Part shown: positions 1 to 5,796 of the stretch, one piece after another
How positions within the stretch are numbered: the first letter of the stretch is position 1
Layout: each line of letters starts with the position of its first letter
Source of the DNA: an uncultured beta proteobacterium
Lineage (GTDB): Bacteria > Pseudomonadota > Gammaproteobacteria > Burkholderiales > Burkholderiaceae_C
Reading direction: 5' to 3'
Length of the DNA stretch: 5,796 nucleotides
Assembly: GCA_903885415.1 (NCBI GenBank)
Contig: CAISIP010000523.1
Coordinates: 1-5,796, forward strand
Made by a program: the position numbers and the translations under genes
The notes under the pieces: model-generated
Database searches by the model: none
What the model saw: the letters and a program-made list of their open reading frames with translations, nothing else
Told to the model about the DNA's origin: nothing

Positions 1-986
<986 letters not shown>

Positions 987-988
987 GG

Positions 989-993
989 TTCCT
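989..993 (-). promoter_or_regulatory. Shine-Dalgarno of the formaldehyde dehydrogenase, embedded in the preceding stop codon
   Basis: On the minus strand the junction reads GTGGACTAGGAACCATG. The purine run AGGAA begins inside the TAG stop of the upstream Bug gene (994-992) and lies only 2 to 3 nt before the ATG, which is short for a Shine-Dalgarno. Ribosomes ending on the Bug gene would sit on the start site, so translational coupling is likely (inference). The spacing also confirms the ATG at 986 as the only sensible start. Confidence 0.55.
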
Positions 994-1981
994 AGTCCAC
1001 TTTGGCGCCAGAGGCTTTGACGACTTTTTCGTATTTGGCAAGCTCGCTCTTCATGAAGCTGCCGAACTGTTCGGGACTGCTCGCGACCGGCTCTGCCATC
1101 AGCGCTGCAAAACGCAGCCTTGTGTCCGGGTTGTTCAGCGCGGCCGCAAAAGCCTGGTTGAGTCTCGCCACCACCTCCTTGGGTGTTGCCGCGGGCGCGA
1201 CCAGGCCCCACCATGTATCGACCGCGAAGCCGGGCAGCGTCTCGCTGACCGCGGGCGTGTCGGGAAGAGCCGGGCTTCGCTGAGCGGTCGTGACCGCCAG
1301 CGCCCTGAGCTTGCCCGACTTGATGTTGCCCGAGGCGGTTGCCAGGTTATCGAAATTGAAGTCCACCTGCCCCGACAGCAGCGCCAGTTGCGCCGGGTTC
1401 CCGCCGTTGTAGGGTATGTGTACCGCGAACAGTCCGGCCTGCGCCTTGAACATTTCGCCCGCCAGATGGCCCCCGCTGCCGTTACCGCCCGAGCCGTAGT
1501 TGAGTCGACCCGGGTGGGCCTTGGCGTAGCGGATCAGGTCGGCCAGGCTGTTGATGTCCAACCGCCGGGCGGTATCGGTATTCATCACCAGCACATTGGG
1601 AACCCGCAGCATTTGGGTGACTGGGGCGAAATCGGCGATGGCGTCGTAGGGCATCCGGTCGTACAGCCATGGGTTGATGGCGTGCGTGGCCAGCGCGGCG
1701 ATGCCTAGCGTCAGACCGTCGGGGGCAGCCTTGGCGACCAAGTCTGCGCCTATAGTGCCACCGCCGCCAGGCTTGTTTTCGATGATCACCGGGCCCAGGG
1801 CGTCGCGTACCCGCTCCGCCAGAACCCGGGCTGTCACGTCGATAGGGCCGCCCGCTGCGTAGGGAACGATGATGCGCAGCGGTCGCGACTGGGCCTGTGC
1901 CGTAGCGGGTAGCAGCGCCATCAGCCCGACCCATGCGGCGACCGGCGCCAGCATTGCGAGCCGGCGAAGTTGGATTTTCAT
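992..1981 (-). CDS. Bug-family tripartite tricarboxylate transporter substrate-binding protein (second in operon)
   Basis: A periplasmic solute-binding protein of the Bug/TctC family, 329 residues, normal for the family. Residues 1-30 form a Sec signal peptide: KIQLRR, a hydrophobic stretch at about 8-25, and an AQA cleavage site at 28-30. The mature part has the family hallmarks: RPLRIIVPYAAGGPIDVTAR (33-52), the PGGGGTIGAD turn (71-80), the NYGSGGNGSGGHL segment (161-173), HIPYNGG (188-194) and a C-terminal SGAKVD. Family members bind small carboxylates, amino acids or related molecules; the ligand cannot be read from sequence. No TctA/TctB membrane subunits lie in the window, so it may be an orphan receptor that uses transporter subunits encoded elsewhere or acts in sensing. 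It starts 24 bp after the first Bug gene. The upstream AAAGG (1998-1994) is 12 nt from the ATG, a weak ribosome site. It is a diverged paralogue of that neighbour. Confidence 0.93.
   Translation of the reverse strand: MKIQLRRLAMLAPVAAWVGLMALLPATAQAQSRPLRIIVPYAAGGPIDVTARVLAERVRDALGPVIIENKPGGGGTIGADLVAKAAPDGLTLGIAALATHAINPWLYDRMPYDAIADFAPVTQMLRVPNVLVMNTDTARRLDINSLADLIRYAKAHPGRLNYGSGGNGSGGHLAGEMFKAQAGLFAVHIPYNGGNPAQLALLSGQVDFNFDNLATASGNIKSGKLRALAVTTAQRSPALPDTPAVSETLPGFAVDTWWGLVAPAATPKEVVARLNQAFAAALNNPDTRLRFAALMAEPVASSPEQFGSFMKSELAKYEKVVKASGAKVD
1401..1429. repeat. 29-bp near-identical segment shared by the two Bug genes (copy 1)
   Basis: This segment matches 2427-2455 at 27 of 29 positions; the differences are at 1410/2436 and 1424/2450. 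It lies within the second Bug gene and encodes FAVHIPYNGG (residues 185-194) on the minus strand. It is a conserved ligand-region motif rather than a mobile repeat. Both copies use the same GTA (Val) and ATA (Ile) codons. Confidence 0.7.
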
Positions 1982-2005
1982 GGCGCTATTTTGCCTTTGT
2001 GGCGA

Positions 2006-2995
2006 TCAGTCCAGTTTCGCGCCGGTGCGCTGGATCACTGGCGCCCACTTGGCAGACTCGTCGGCGATGAGCCGTGCGAACTGCTCGGGTGTGCCGCCTG
2101 CGGCCTCGAGCCCCGCAGCCTTGAGCCGTTCCCGCACCGAGGGATCGTTCAGCGCCGCATTGACCGCAGCGTTGATCCGATCGACGATGGGCCGGGGCGT
2201 TCCCGCCGCGACGAGCACGCCGTTCCAGGCAATCGCATCGAAGCCCTGCAGCTCCTTCACGCCGCTCTCGCCCACCGTGGGAACTTGCGGCATCAGGCTG
2301 TAGCGCTGTGCGCCGGTGACGGCAATCGCCTTCATCCGGCCGGCTGCGATTTGGGGCGTGATCAATGTCGGTACCGCCGCCAGTATCTGCGTGTCGCCGC
2401 TGGCGGTCGATAGCACTGCCGGTGGCCCGCCGTTGAAGGGTATGTGTACGGCGAAGGATCCGGTTAGTGCCTTGATGTACTCGAGCGTCAGGTGCGACGA
2501 GCTGCCATTGCCCACCGAGGCAAAGTTGTATTTTCCCGGGCTGGCTCTGAGCGCCACGACCAACTCGGCCATGGTGTTGGCGGCAACGCCGGTGTGGACT
2601 GCGATCAGGTTGGGCTGCGATGTGGTCAGCACCACCGGCTGGAGGTCGCGCGCAGGGTTGTACGGCAGCTTCGTGTACAGGAATGGCGCGTAGGACAGAG
2701 GGCCGTTGTACGACATGACCCAAGTGTGGCCATCGGGTGCGCTTCTGGCCGCTTCGCCGGTTCCCTGCGTTCCCCCGGCGGCGGCGCGGTTATCGATCAC
2801 CACGGGTTGGCCCAGCGATTCTTTGAGCCTTTCCTGCATCGCCCGCGCGATCACGTCCAGCGATGAGCCTGCTGGTGCCACGACGATCCAGCGAATCGGT
2901 CGGGACGGAAATGCCTGGGCCTGCGCAGGCCCGCCGCCGATCGCCCATGTGGCGATGGCTGCGATCAGGAAGTGGCGCCGGAATTCATGGTTCAT
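2006..2995 (-). CDS. Bug-family tripartite tricarboxylate transporter substrate-binding protein (first in operon)
   Basis: A second periplasmic Bug/TctC-type solute-binding protein, also 329 residues. The open frame extends back to an ATG at 3190, but I chose the ATG at 2995. It begins MNHEFRRHFL, followed by a hydrophobic core and an AQAQA cleavage site at about 24-28, a proper Sec signal. It is preceded by AAGG at 3006-3003. The extra 65 upstream residues are Arg/Gly/Pro-rich shadow of the reductase gene. Family motifs: RPIRWIVVAPAGSSLDVIAR (32-51), AAAGGTQGTGEAA (71-83), NFASVGNGSSSHLTLEYIKA (157-176), HIPFNGGPPA (184-193) and a terminal TGAKLD. It overlaps the reductase stop by ATGA, so the two are translationally coupled. 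The binding pocket loop differs from its neighbour (PAGSSLD versus YAAGGPID), so the two proteins may bind different ligands. The ligand is unknown. Confidence 0.93.
   Translation of the reverse strand: MNHEFRRHFLIAAIATWAIGGGPAQAQAFPSRPIRWIVVAPAGSSLDVIARAMQERLKESLGQPVVIDNRAAAGGTQGTGEAARSAPDGHTWVMSYNGPLSYAPFLYTKLPYNPARDLQPVVLTTSQPNLIAVHTGVAANTMAELVVALRASPGKYNFASVGNGSSSHLTLEYIKALTGSFAVHIPFNGGPPAVLSTASGDTQILAAVPTLITPQIAAGRMKAIAVTGAQRYSLMPQVPTVGESGVKELQGFDAIAWNGVLVAAGTPRPIVDRINAAVNAALNDPSVRERLKAAGLEAAGGTPEQFARLIADESAKWAPVIQRTGAKLD
2427..2455. repeat. 29-bp near-identical segment shared by the two Bug genes (copy 2)
   Basis: Direct-repeat partner of 1401-1429 (27/29 identical), in the same orientation and the same reading frame. 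Here it encodes FAVHIPFNGG, residues 181-190 of the first Bug protein. The surrounding sequences of the two genes are clearly more diverged. Confidence 0.7.
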
Positions 2996-4020
2996 GGCTG
3001 CGCCTTGTCGGCCTCGGTGATGAAGGAGTCGGCGTAAAAGGCTTCTTCGTCGAGTCCCGCGAGTTCGCAGAAATCGCGCCGCGCCGAGTCCACCACCACC
3101 GGTGCGCCGCAGGCGTAGACCTGGTGTGCGTGCAGGTCTGGCAGGTCCTCGAGCACCGCGCGGTGGACAAAACCGCTTCGGCCGCTCCATCCGTCCTCAG
3201 GCAACGCATCGGACACCACCGGAACATAGGACAGCGTCGGCATATCGCGCAGCGTGCTGCGCACCCACGCGTCCATGTACAGATCCTGCGGACGCCGGCC
3301 GCCCCAGTACAGCGTTGCGGGGCGCACGATGCCCTTGAACTGCATGTGCTCGATCAGCGCTTTGATCGGTGCAAAGCCGGTCCCGGAGGCCAGCAGCACG
3401 ATCGGCTTTTCGGAGTCTTCGCGCAGGTAGAAACTGCCAAAGGGCCCTTCGATGCGCTGGATTTCCTTTTCTTTCATGGCGCCAAATACATGGTCGGTGA
3501 ACTTGCCGCCCGGCATGTGGCGGATATGCAGTTCCAGCCCGGGCCCCCGGTGCGACGCGTTGGCCATCGAGTAACTACGCCGAACACCGTCGCGCAGGAT
3601 GAACTCCACATACTGTCCGGCGTGGTACAGAAAAGGCTCGTTGGCCGGCAACTGCATCTGTAGCCGTATCACATCGTGCGAAAGGCGTTCGATCGACACC
3701 ACCCGCGACGGCATCTTGCGAATCGCAAAAGCGCCGGCCTGCGTCACCTGGCGCGACTCGAGCACCAGGTCGCTTTGGGCCACGCCGCAGCAGGTCAGCA
3801 CGAAGCCGGCGGCCTCCTCGTCGGCGCTCAGCGCCTTGGCCTGGTGCGGGCCGTGCGCGACGCTGCCCTCGAGCTTCTTGCACTTGCACGAGCCGCAGGC
3901 GCCGTCCTTGCAGCCGTAGGGCAGGCCGACTCCCTGGCGTATGGCGGCAGCCAGAATCGTTTCATCCGGGTCGGCACTGAAAATCCGCCCGCTGGGCTCA
4001 ATGGCGATCTGCAAACGCAT
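2992..4020 (-). CDS. NAD(P)H-dependent 2Fe-2S/FAD reductase, CDP-6-deoxy-delta-3,4-glucoseen reductase (AscD)-like
   Basis: A 342-residue cytosolic electron-transfer flavoprotein that takes electrons from NAD(P)H through FAD to a plant-type 2Fe-2S centre and on to a partner. The order is ferredoxin domain first: about residues 1-90 with ligands C37, C42, C45 and C77. A flavin-binding barrel follows (about 100-200, with RSYSMAN at 148-154 and GPFGSF at 192-197). Last is an NAD(P)-binding domain (LLASGTGFAPIK at 209-220, VYACGAP at 301-307, C-terminal FYADSF at 328-333). AscD acts in 3,6-dideoxyhexose synthesis, and this layout is also that of BenC-type oxygenase reductases. No dideoxysugar genes are visible, so the AscD name should be read as fold similarity only. 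The true acceptor is unknown. The start at 4020 has a GAGGA ribosome site 9 nt upstream. It is the first gene of the minus-strand cluster, overlaps the following Bug gene by 4 bp, and is divergent from the SDR gene. Confidence 0.93.
   Translation of the reverse strand: MRLQIAIEPSGRIFSADPDETILAAAIRQGVGLPYGCKDGACGSCKCKKLEGSVAHGPHQAKALSADEEAAGFVLTCCGVAQSDLVLESRQVTQAGAFAIRKMPSRVVSIERLSHDVIRLQMQLPANEPFLYHAGQYVEFILRDGVRRSYSMANASHRGPGLELHIRHMPGGKFTDHVFGAMKEKEIQRIEGPFGSFYLREDSEKPIVLLASGTGFAPIKALIEHMQFKGIVRPATLYWGGRRPQDLYMDAWVRSTLRDMPTLSYVPVVSDALPEDGWSGRSGFVHRAVLEDLPDLHAHQVYACGAPVVVDSARRDFCELAGLDEEAFYADSFITEADKAQP
3003..3006 (-). promoter_or_regulatory. Shine-Dalgarno that fixes the start of the first Bug gene
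   Basis: AAGG on the minus strand, 7 nt before the ATG at 2995 and inside the last codons of the reductase. Together with the signal peptide that follows, it supports the ATG at 2995 over the longer alternative at 3190. Confidence 0.6.
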
Positions 4021-4029
4021 CTTTGGTTA

Positions 4030-4034
4030 TCCTC
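4030..4034 (-). promoter_or_regulatory. Shine-Dalgarno of the reductase gene
   Basis: GAGGA on the minus strand, 9 nt before the ATG at 4020. It is the strongest ribosome binding site in the window and fits the reductase being the first cistron of the operon. Confidence 0.75.
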
Positions 4035-4037
4035 GGG

Positions 4038-4050
4038 GCTGACTGTCAGC
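4038..4050. promoter_or_regulatory. Perfect 13-bp dyad in the divergent spacer, possible operator
   Basis: GCTGACTGTCAGC is a perfect inverted repeat with 6-bp arms around one central base. It lies in the 43 bp between the reductase ATG and the presumed SDR TTG start, directly upstream of the reductase ribosome site. A dyad here could be the operator of a regulator controlling both directions. In the reductase transcript it could instead fold as a 5-bp stem with a 3-nt loop. I see no convincing -35/-10 pair in this short spacer, so any promoter must extend into coding sequence. Confidence 0.4.
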
Positions 4051-4063
4051 GCCACCGCCGATT

Positions 4064-4984
4064 TTGCCCTCAATCCAAAGCCCCTTGGGCGCCTTGCCCG
4101 CGCGATTTCGCCGCCAGCGCATCCTGATCGTGGGCTGTGGCGATATCGGCTTGCGCGTGGCGCAGCGGCTGCGCGGGCGTGTCCAGCTGATCGCGCTGAG
4201 CTCGACGGCTGCGCGGGTGGGCGAACTGCGCGGCCGTGGTATCCAGCCGCTGCTCGGCGACCTGGACCAACCCGACACGCTGCGTCGGCTGGCCGGCATC
4301 GCGACCCGGGTGCTCCACCTGGCACCGCCGAGCGCGCAGGGCTGGCACGACGCCAGAACCCAGGCGCTGGTCGCCGCATTGCGCCGCCGGGGCGCGCCGT
4401 CTGCGCTGGTGTACGGATCGACCAGCGGCGTCTACGGCGACTGCGCCGGTGCCTGGGTCAGCGAAACCCGCAACCCGCGCGCTGACACGCCGCGCGCGCG
4501 CAGGCGACTCGACGCCGAGCGGCGCATACGCTTTCTAGGTCGATCAGCAGGCGTTCGCAGCAGCATCTTGCGCATACCGGGCATCTACGCTGCCGACCGC
4601 GATGGCGGGACGCCGCGGGTGCGGCTGCTCAAGGGAACGCCGGTATTGCGTGCCCAGGACGACGTCTATACCAACCACATCCACGCCAACGACCTGGCAC
4701 GCGCCTGCATCAGCGCGCTGTGGCGAGGCCGGGCCCAGCGCGTCTACAACGTGAACGATGATTCGCAATTGAAAATGGGTGACTATTTCGACCTAGCCGC
4801 CGACCTCTATGGTCTGGCGCGTCCCCCGCGCGTGCCGCGCAGCACAGCCGACCATGCGCTGCCGCTGATGTTGCTGAGCTTCATGTCGGAGTCGCGGCGC
4901 ATGGACAACCGGCGCATGAAGCTTGAACTCGGACTGCGTTTGTGCTTCCCGACGGTGCGCGAGGGTCTGCGCGATCCGCCCTAG
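4064..4984 (+). CDS. YeeZ-like atypical SDR / NAD-dependent epimerase-dehydratase family protein, TTG start
   Basis: A 306-residue Rossmann-fold protein of the extended/atypical SDR superfamily. The nucleotide motif GCGDIG is at 24-29. Conserved features follow: HLAPP (85-89), VYGSTSGVYGD (116-126), ILRIPGIYA (168-176), YTNHIHANDLA (202-212) and RVYNVNDD. The pattern STSGVYGD, a following E-T, then ILR(I/L)xG resembles E. coli YeeZ. The YxxxK catalytic pair expected near 144-148 is replaced by R144 and R148, so ordinary epimerase or dehydratase chemistry is doubtful. The substrate is unknown. There is no ATG start: an in-frame TGA at 4040-4042 bounds the frame, and the candidates are TTG at 4064, 4085 or 4094, none with a clear ribosome site. 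The 4064 choice keeps the short basic lead before the first beta strand. It is divergent from the reductase and converges on the protease-like gene, sharing CTAG at the stop. Confidence 0.87.
   Translation: MPSIQSPLGALPARFRRQRILIVGCGDIGLRVAQRLRGRVQLIALSSTAARVGELRGRGIQPLLGDLDQPDTLRRLAGIATRVLHLAPPSAQGWHDARTQALVAALRRRGAPSALVYGSTSGVYGDCAGAWVSETRNPRADTPRARRRLDAERRIRFLGRSAGVRSSILRIPGIYAADRDGGTPRVRLLKGTPVLRAQDDVYTNHIHANDLARACISALWRGRAQRVYNVNDDSQLKMGDYFDLAADLYGLARPPRVPRSTADHALPLMLLSFMSESRRMDNRRMKLELGLRLCFPTVREGLRDPP
4981..4984. other. Shared CTAG: overlapping TAG stop codons of two convergent genes
   Basis: The plus-strand SDR gene ends with TAG at 4982-4984, and the minus-strand protease-like gene ends with TAG at 4983-4981. 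The palindrome CTAG therefore supplies both stops and the genes overlap by 4 bp. No room is left for an intergenic terminator, and I see no hairpin plus T-run nearby, so both transcripts probably run into antisense of the neighbour. Confidence 0.9.
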
Positions 4985-5796
4985 ATTCCCGCCGGCTTGC
5001 GCATGGTGCTGGACCGGTCGACCGGCTTGACGACGACGGTCCGCAGCGTGGCACCCTGCACGACGGTGAGCGAGATTTCCGCATCGGGCTGTGCGCGGTC
5101 CCACAGCTTCTTGTAGAAGGCCTCTAGCGTCGCCACCGTCACGCCGTCGACCGCCAGCACCAGATCGCCAGGTGCCAGACCCGCCTGCTGCGCCGGGCTG
5201 TCCGGGTTGACCCGCAGCACCTGCACCCGGCCACCCTGTTCGGACGAACTCAGGCCGATCCAGGGCCTGCGCCCCTGCAGGGTGCTGCCGCTTTGTTGCA
5301 GCTCCGCCAGTATCGGTTTGAGCAGATCGACGGGAACGAACATATTTCCTGGCGTGCGCCGCCCGCTGCCCGCCGCGTCGCTGACGAACAGACTGCCTAC
5401 GCCGACCAACTCGCCCCTCTGGTTGAACAGCGGTGCCCCGGAGTGGTTGGCGATCGGCGGGCTGGTGAAAACGGCCAGGTCGATGTGGTACTCCCAATAG
5501 CCCGAAAACGGCCTGGTGCTCACCACCTGGGTCATCGCGACCTGGCTGTCGGCGCCGTCGCCGGGTGCGCCGGTGACGGTCATCATCGCCTCGCCCGCCT
5601 TGAGGGCAGCGGCGCTTCCCATTGCCACTGGCGCCGCGCCGCGCAAAGGCAGCAGCGCCCGTACCAGCCCAAAGCCGGTCGCCACATCGTAGCCGACCGC
5701 CTTTGCCGGCAGCTTCTTGTTGTCCTGCGTGATGATCTCGATGGTTTCAGCTTCCATCATCAGGTAGCCGATCGTCAGAATGAGCCCGTCGGCACC
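4981..5796 (-). CDS. HtrA/S1C trypsin-like protein with C-terminal PDZ domain, probably a pseudoprotease (5' end cut by window)
   Basis: 271 codons are visible and the frame stays open to the right edge, so the N-terminus is missing; the ATG at 5760 is internal, not a start. Visible residues (numbered from the edge) run from the end of the first trypsin-like subdomain into the second: GADGLILTIGYL (1-12), YDVATGFGLVRA (36-47), FSGYWEYHID (97-106), the active-site-like loop NHSGAPL (117-123) and GNMFVPVDLLKPIL (150-163). A PDZ domain follows from about WIGL (179-182) through AGLAPGDLVLAVDG to about 262. Against DegP, the catalytic His of TNNHVV aligns with Y11 and the Asp of SDIAL with G41, while the Ser is kept (S119). 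The oxyanion loop reads NHSGA instead of GNSGG. A binding or regulatory role in the envelope is therefore likelier than proteolysis, although the signal or anchor is out of view. It is convergent with the SDR gene and shares its stop bases. Confidence 0.87.
   Translation of the reverse strand, partial: GADGLILTIGYLMMEAETIEIITQDNKKLPAKAVGYDVATGFGLVRALLPLRGAAPVAMGSAAALKAGEAMMTVTGAPGDGADSQVAMTQVVSTRPFSGYWEYHIDLAVFTSPPIANHSGAPLFNQRGELVGVGSLFVSDAAGSGRRTPGNMFVPVDLLKPILAELQQSGSTLQGRRPWIGLSSSEQGGRVQVLRVNPDSPAQQAGLAPGDLVLAVDGVTVATLEAFYKKLWDRAQPDAEISLTVVQGATLRTVVVKPVDRSSTMRKPAGI

Noticed and set aside
2996..3190. 65-residue N-terminal extension of the first Bug protein from the ATG at 3190
   Set aside because: The extension is Arg-rich shadow of the reductase gene and would bury the signal peptide; the ATG at 2995 has AAGG upstream and a normal export signal.
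2863..3663. Plus-strand open frame (266 codons) opposite the reductase and the start of the first Bug gene
   Set aside because: It spans the junction of two well-supported minus-strand genes and encodes no recognisable domain; it is a GC-rich shadow.
2992..4020. Dideoxysugar (ascarylose-type) biosynthesis locus suggested by the AscD-like reductase next to an epimerase-like gene
   Set aside because: No dehydrase, nucleotidyltransferase or glycosyltransferase is present and the SDR lacks the YxxxK pair, so the sugar-pathway reading rests only on fold similarity.
4064..4066. Frameshifted upstream ATG (4001) as the true SDR start
   Set aside because: The ATG at 4001 is in frame but the frame is closed by TGA at 4040-4042, and its product would be antisense to the reductase start; there is no sign of a frameshift.
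3676..4485. Plus-strand open frame (269 codons) running from the reductase into the SDR gene
   Set aside because: It overlaps the SDR coding region in another frame and the reductase in antisense. Only the frame from 4064 shows Rossmann motifs.
4955..5010. Possible terminator at the convergent gene ends
   Set aside because: No GC-rich hairpin followed by a T-run could be found on either strand around the shared stop codons.
4793..5497. Minus-strand open frame (234 codons) overlapping the protease-like and SDR genes
   Set aside because: It is a different frame from the PDZ-containing one, crosses the CTAG junction, and has Arg/Gln/Gly-rich content without motifs.

Overview
The window looks like a high-GC betaproteobacterial chromosome, most likely Burkholderiales. 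The clues are two adjacent Bug-family (Bordetella uptake gene) periplasmic binding proteins, a class III alcohol dehydrogenase typical of the group, and an AscD-like ferredoxin reductase divergent from an SDR protein. This placement rests on family knowledge and base composition judged by eye, not on a search. The window is almost entirely coding: six genes, no intergenic stretch over about 45 bp, and no RNA gene, CRISPR, insertion sequence or convincing terminator.

Layout. Four minus-strand genes form a tight putative operon, read from right to left. First is an NAD(P)H-dependent flavin/2Fe-2S reductase (4020-2992). It overlaps by 4 bp (ATGA) the first Bug protein (2995-2006). The second Bug protein follows (1981-992), then a glutathione-dependent formaldehyde dehydrogenase (986 to beyond the left edge, about 40 C-terminal residues missing). 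Divergent from the operon, 43 bp away, a plus-strand YeeZ-like atypical SDR protein (about 4064-4984) appears to start with TTG. It converges on a minus-strand HtrA-like protein with a PDZ domain (4981 to beyond the right edge). The two stop codons share a single CTAG.

How they may work together. The reductase would pass electrons from NAD(P)H to an oxygenase or other acceptor. The Bug proteins would capture a carboxylate or similar small molecule in the periplasm, but no TctA/TctB membrane partner is visible. The dehydrogenase would oxidise S-hydroxymethylglutathione formed from formaldehyde. Uptake of a methylated substrate followed by oxidative demethylation would link all four, but this is a hypothesis from gene order.

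The most notable points are these. The protease-like protein seems to have lost its catalytic His and Asp while keeping the Ser. The SDR lacks the YxxxK catalytic pair. A perfect 13-bp dyad lies in the very short divergent spacer. The paralogous Bug genes share a nearly identical 29-bp segment that includes a rare-looking ATA codon.
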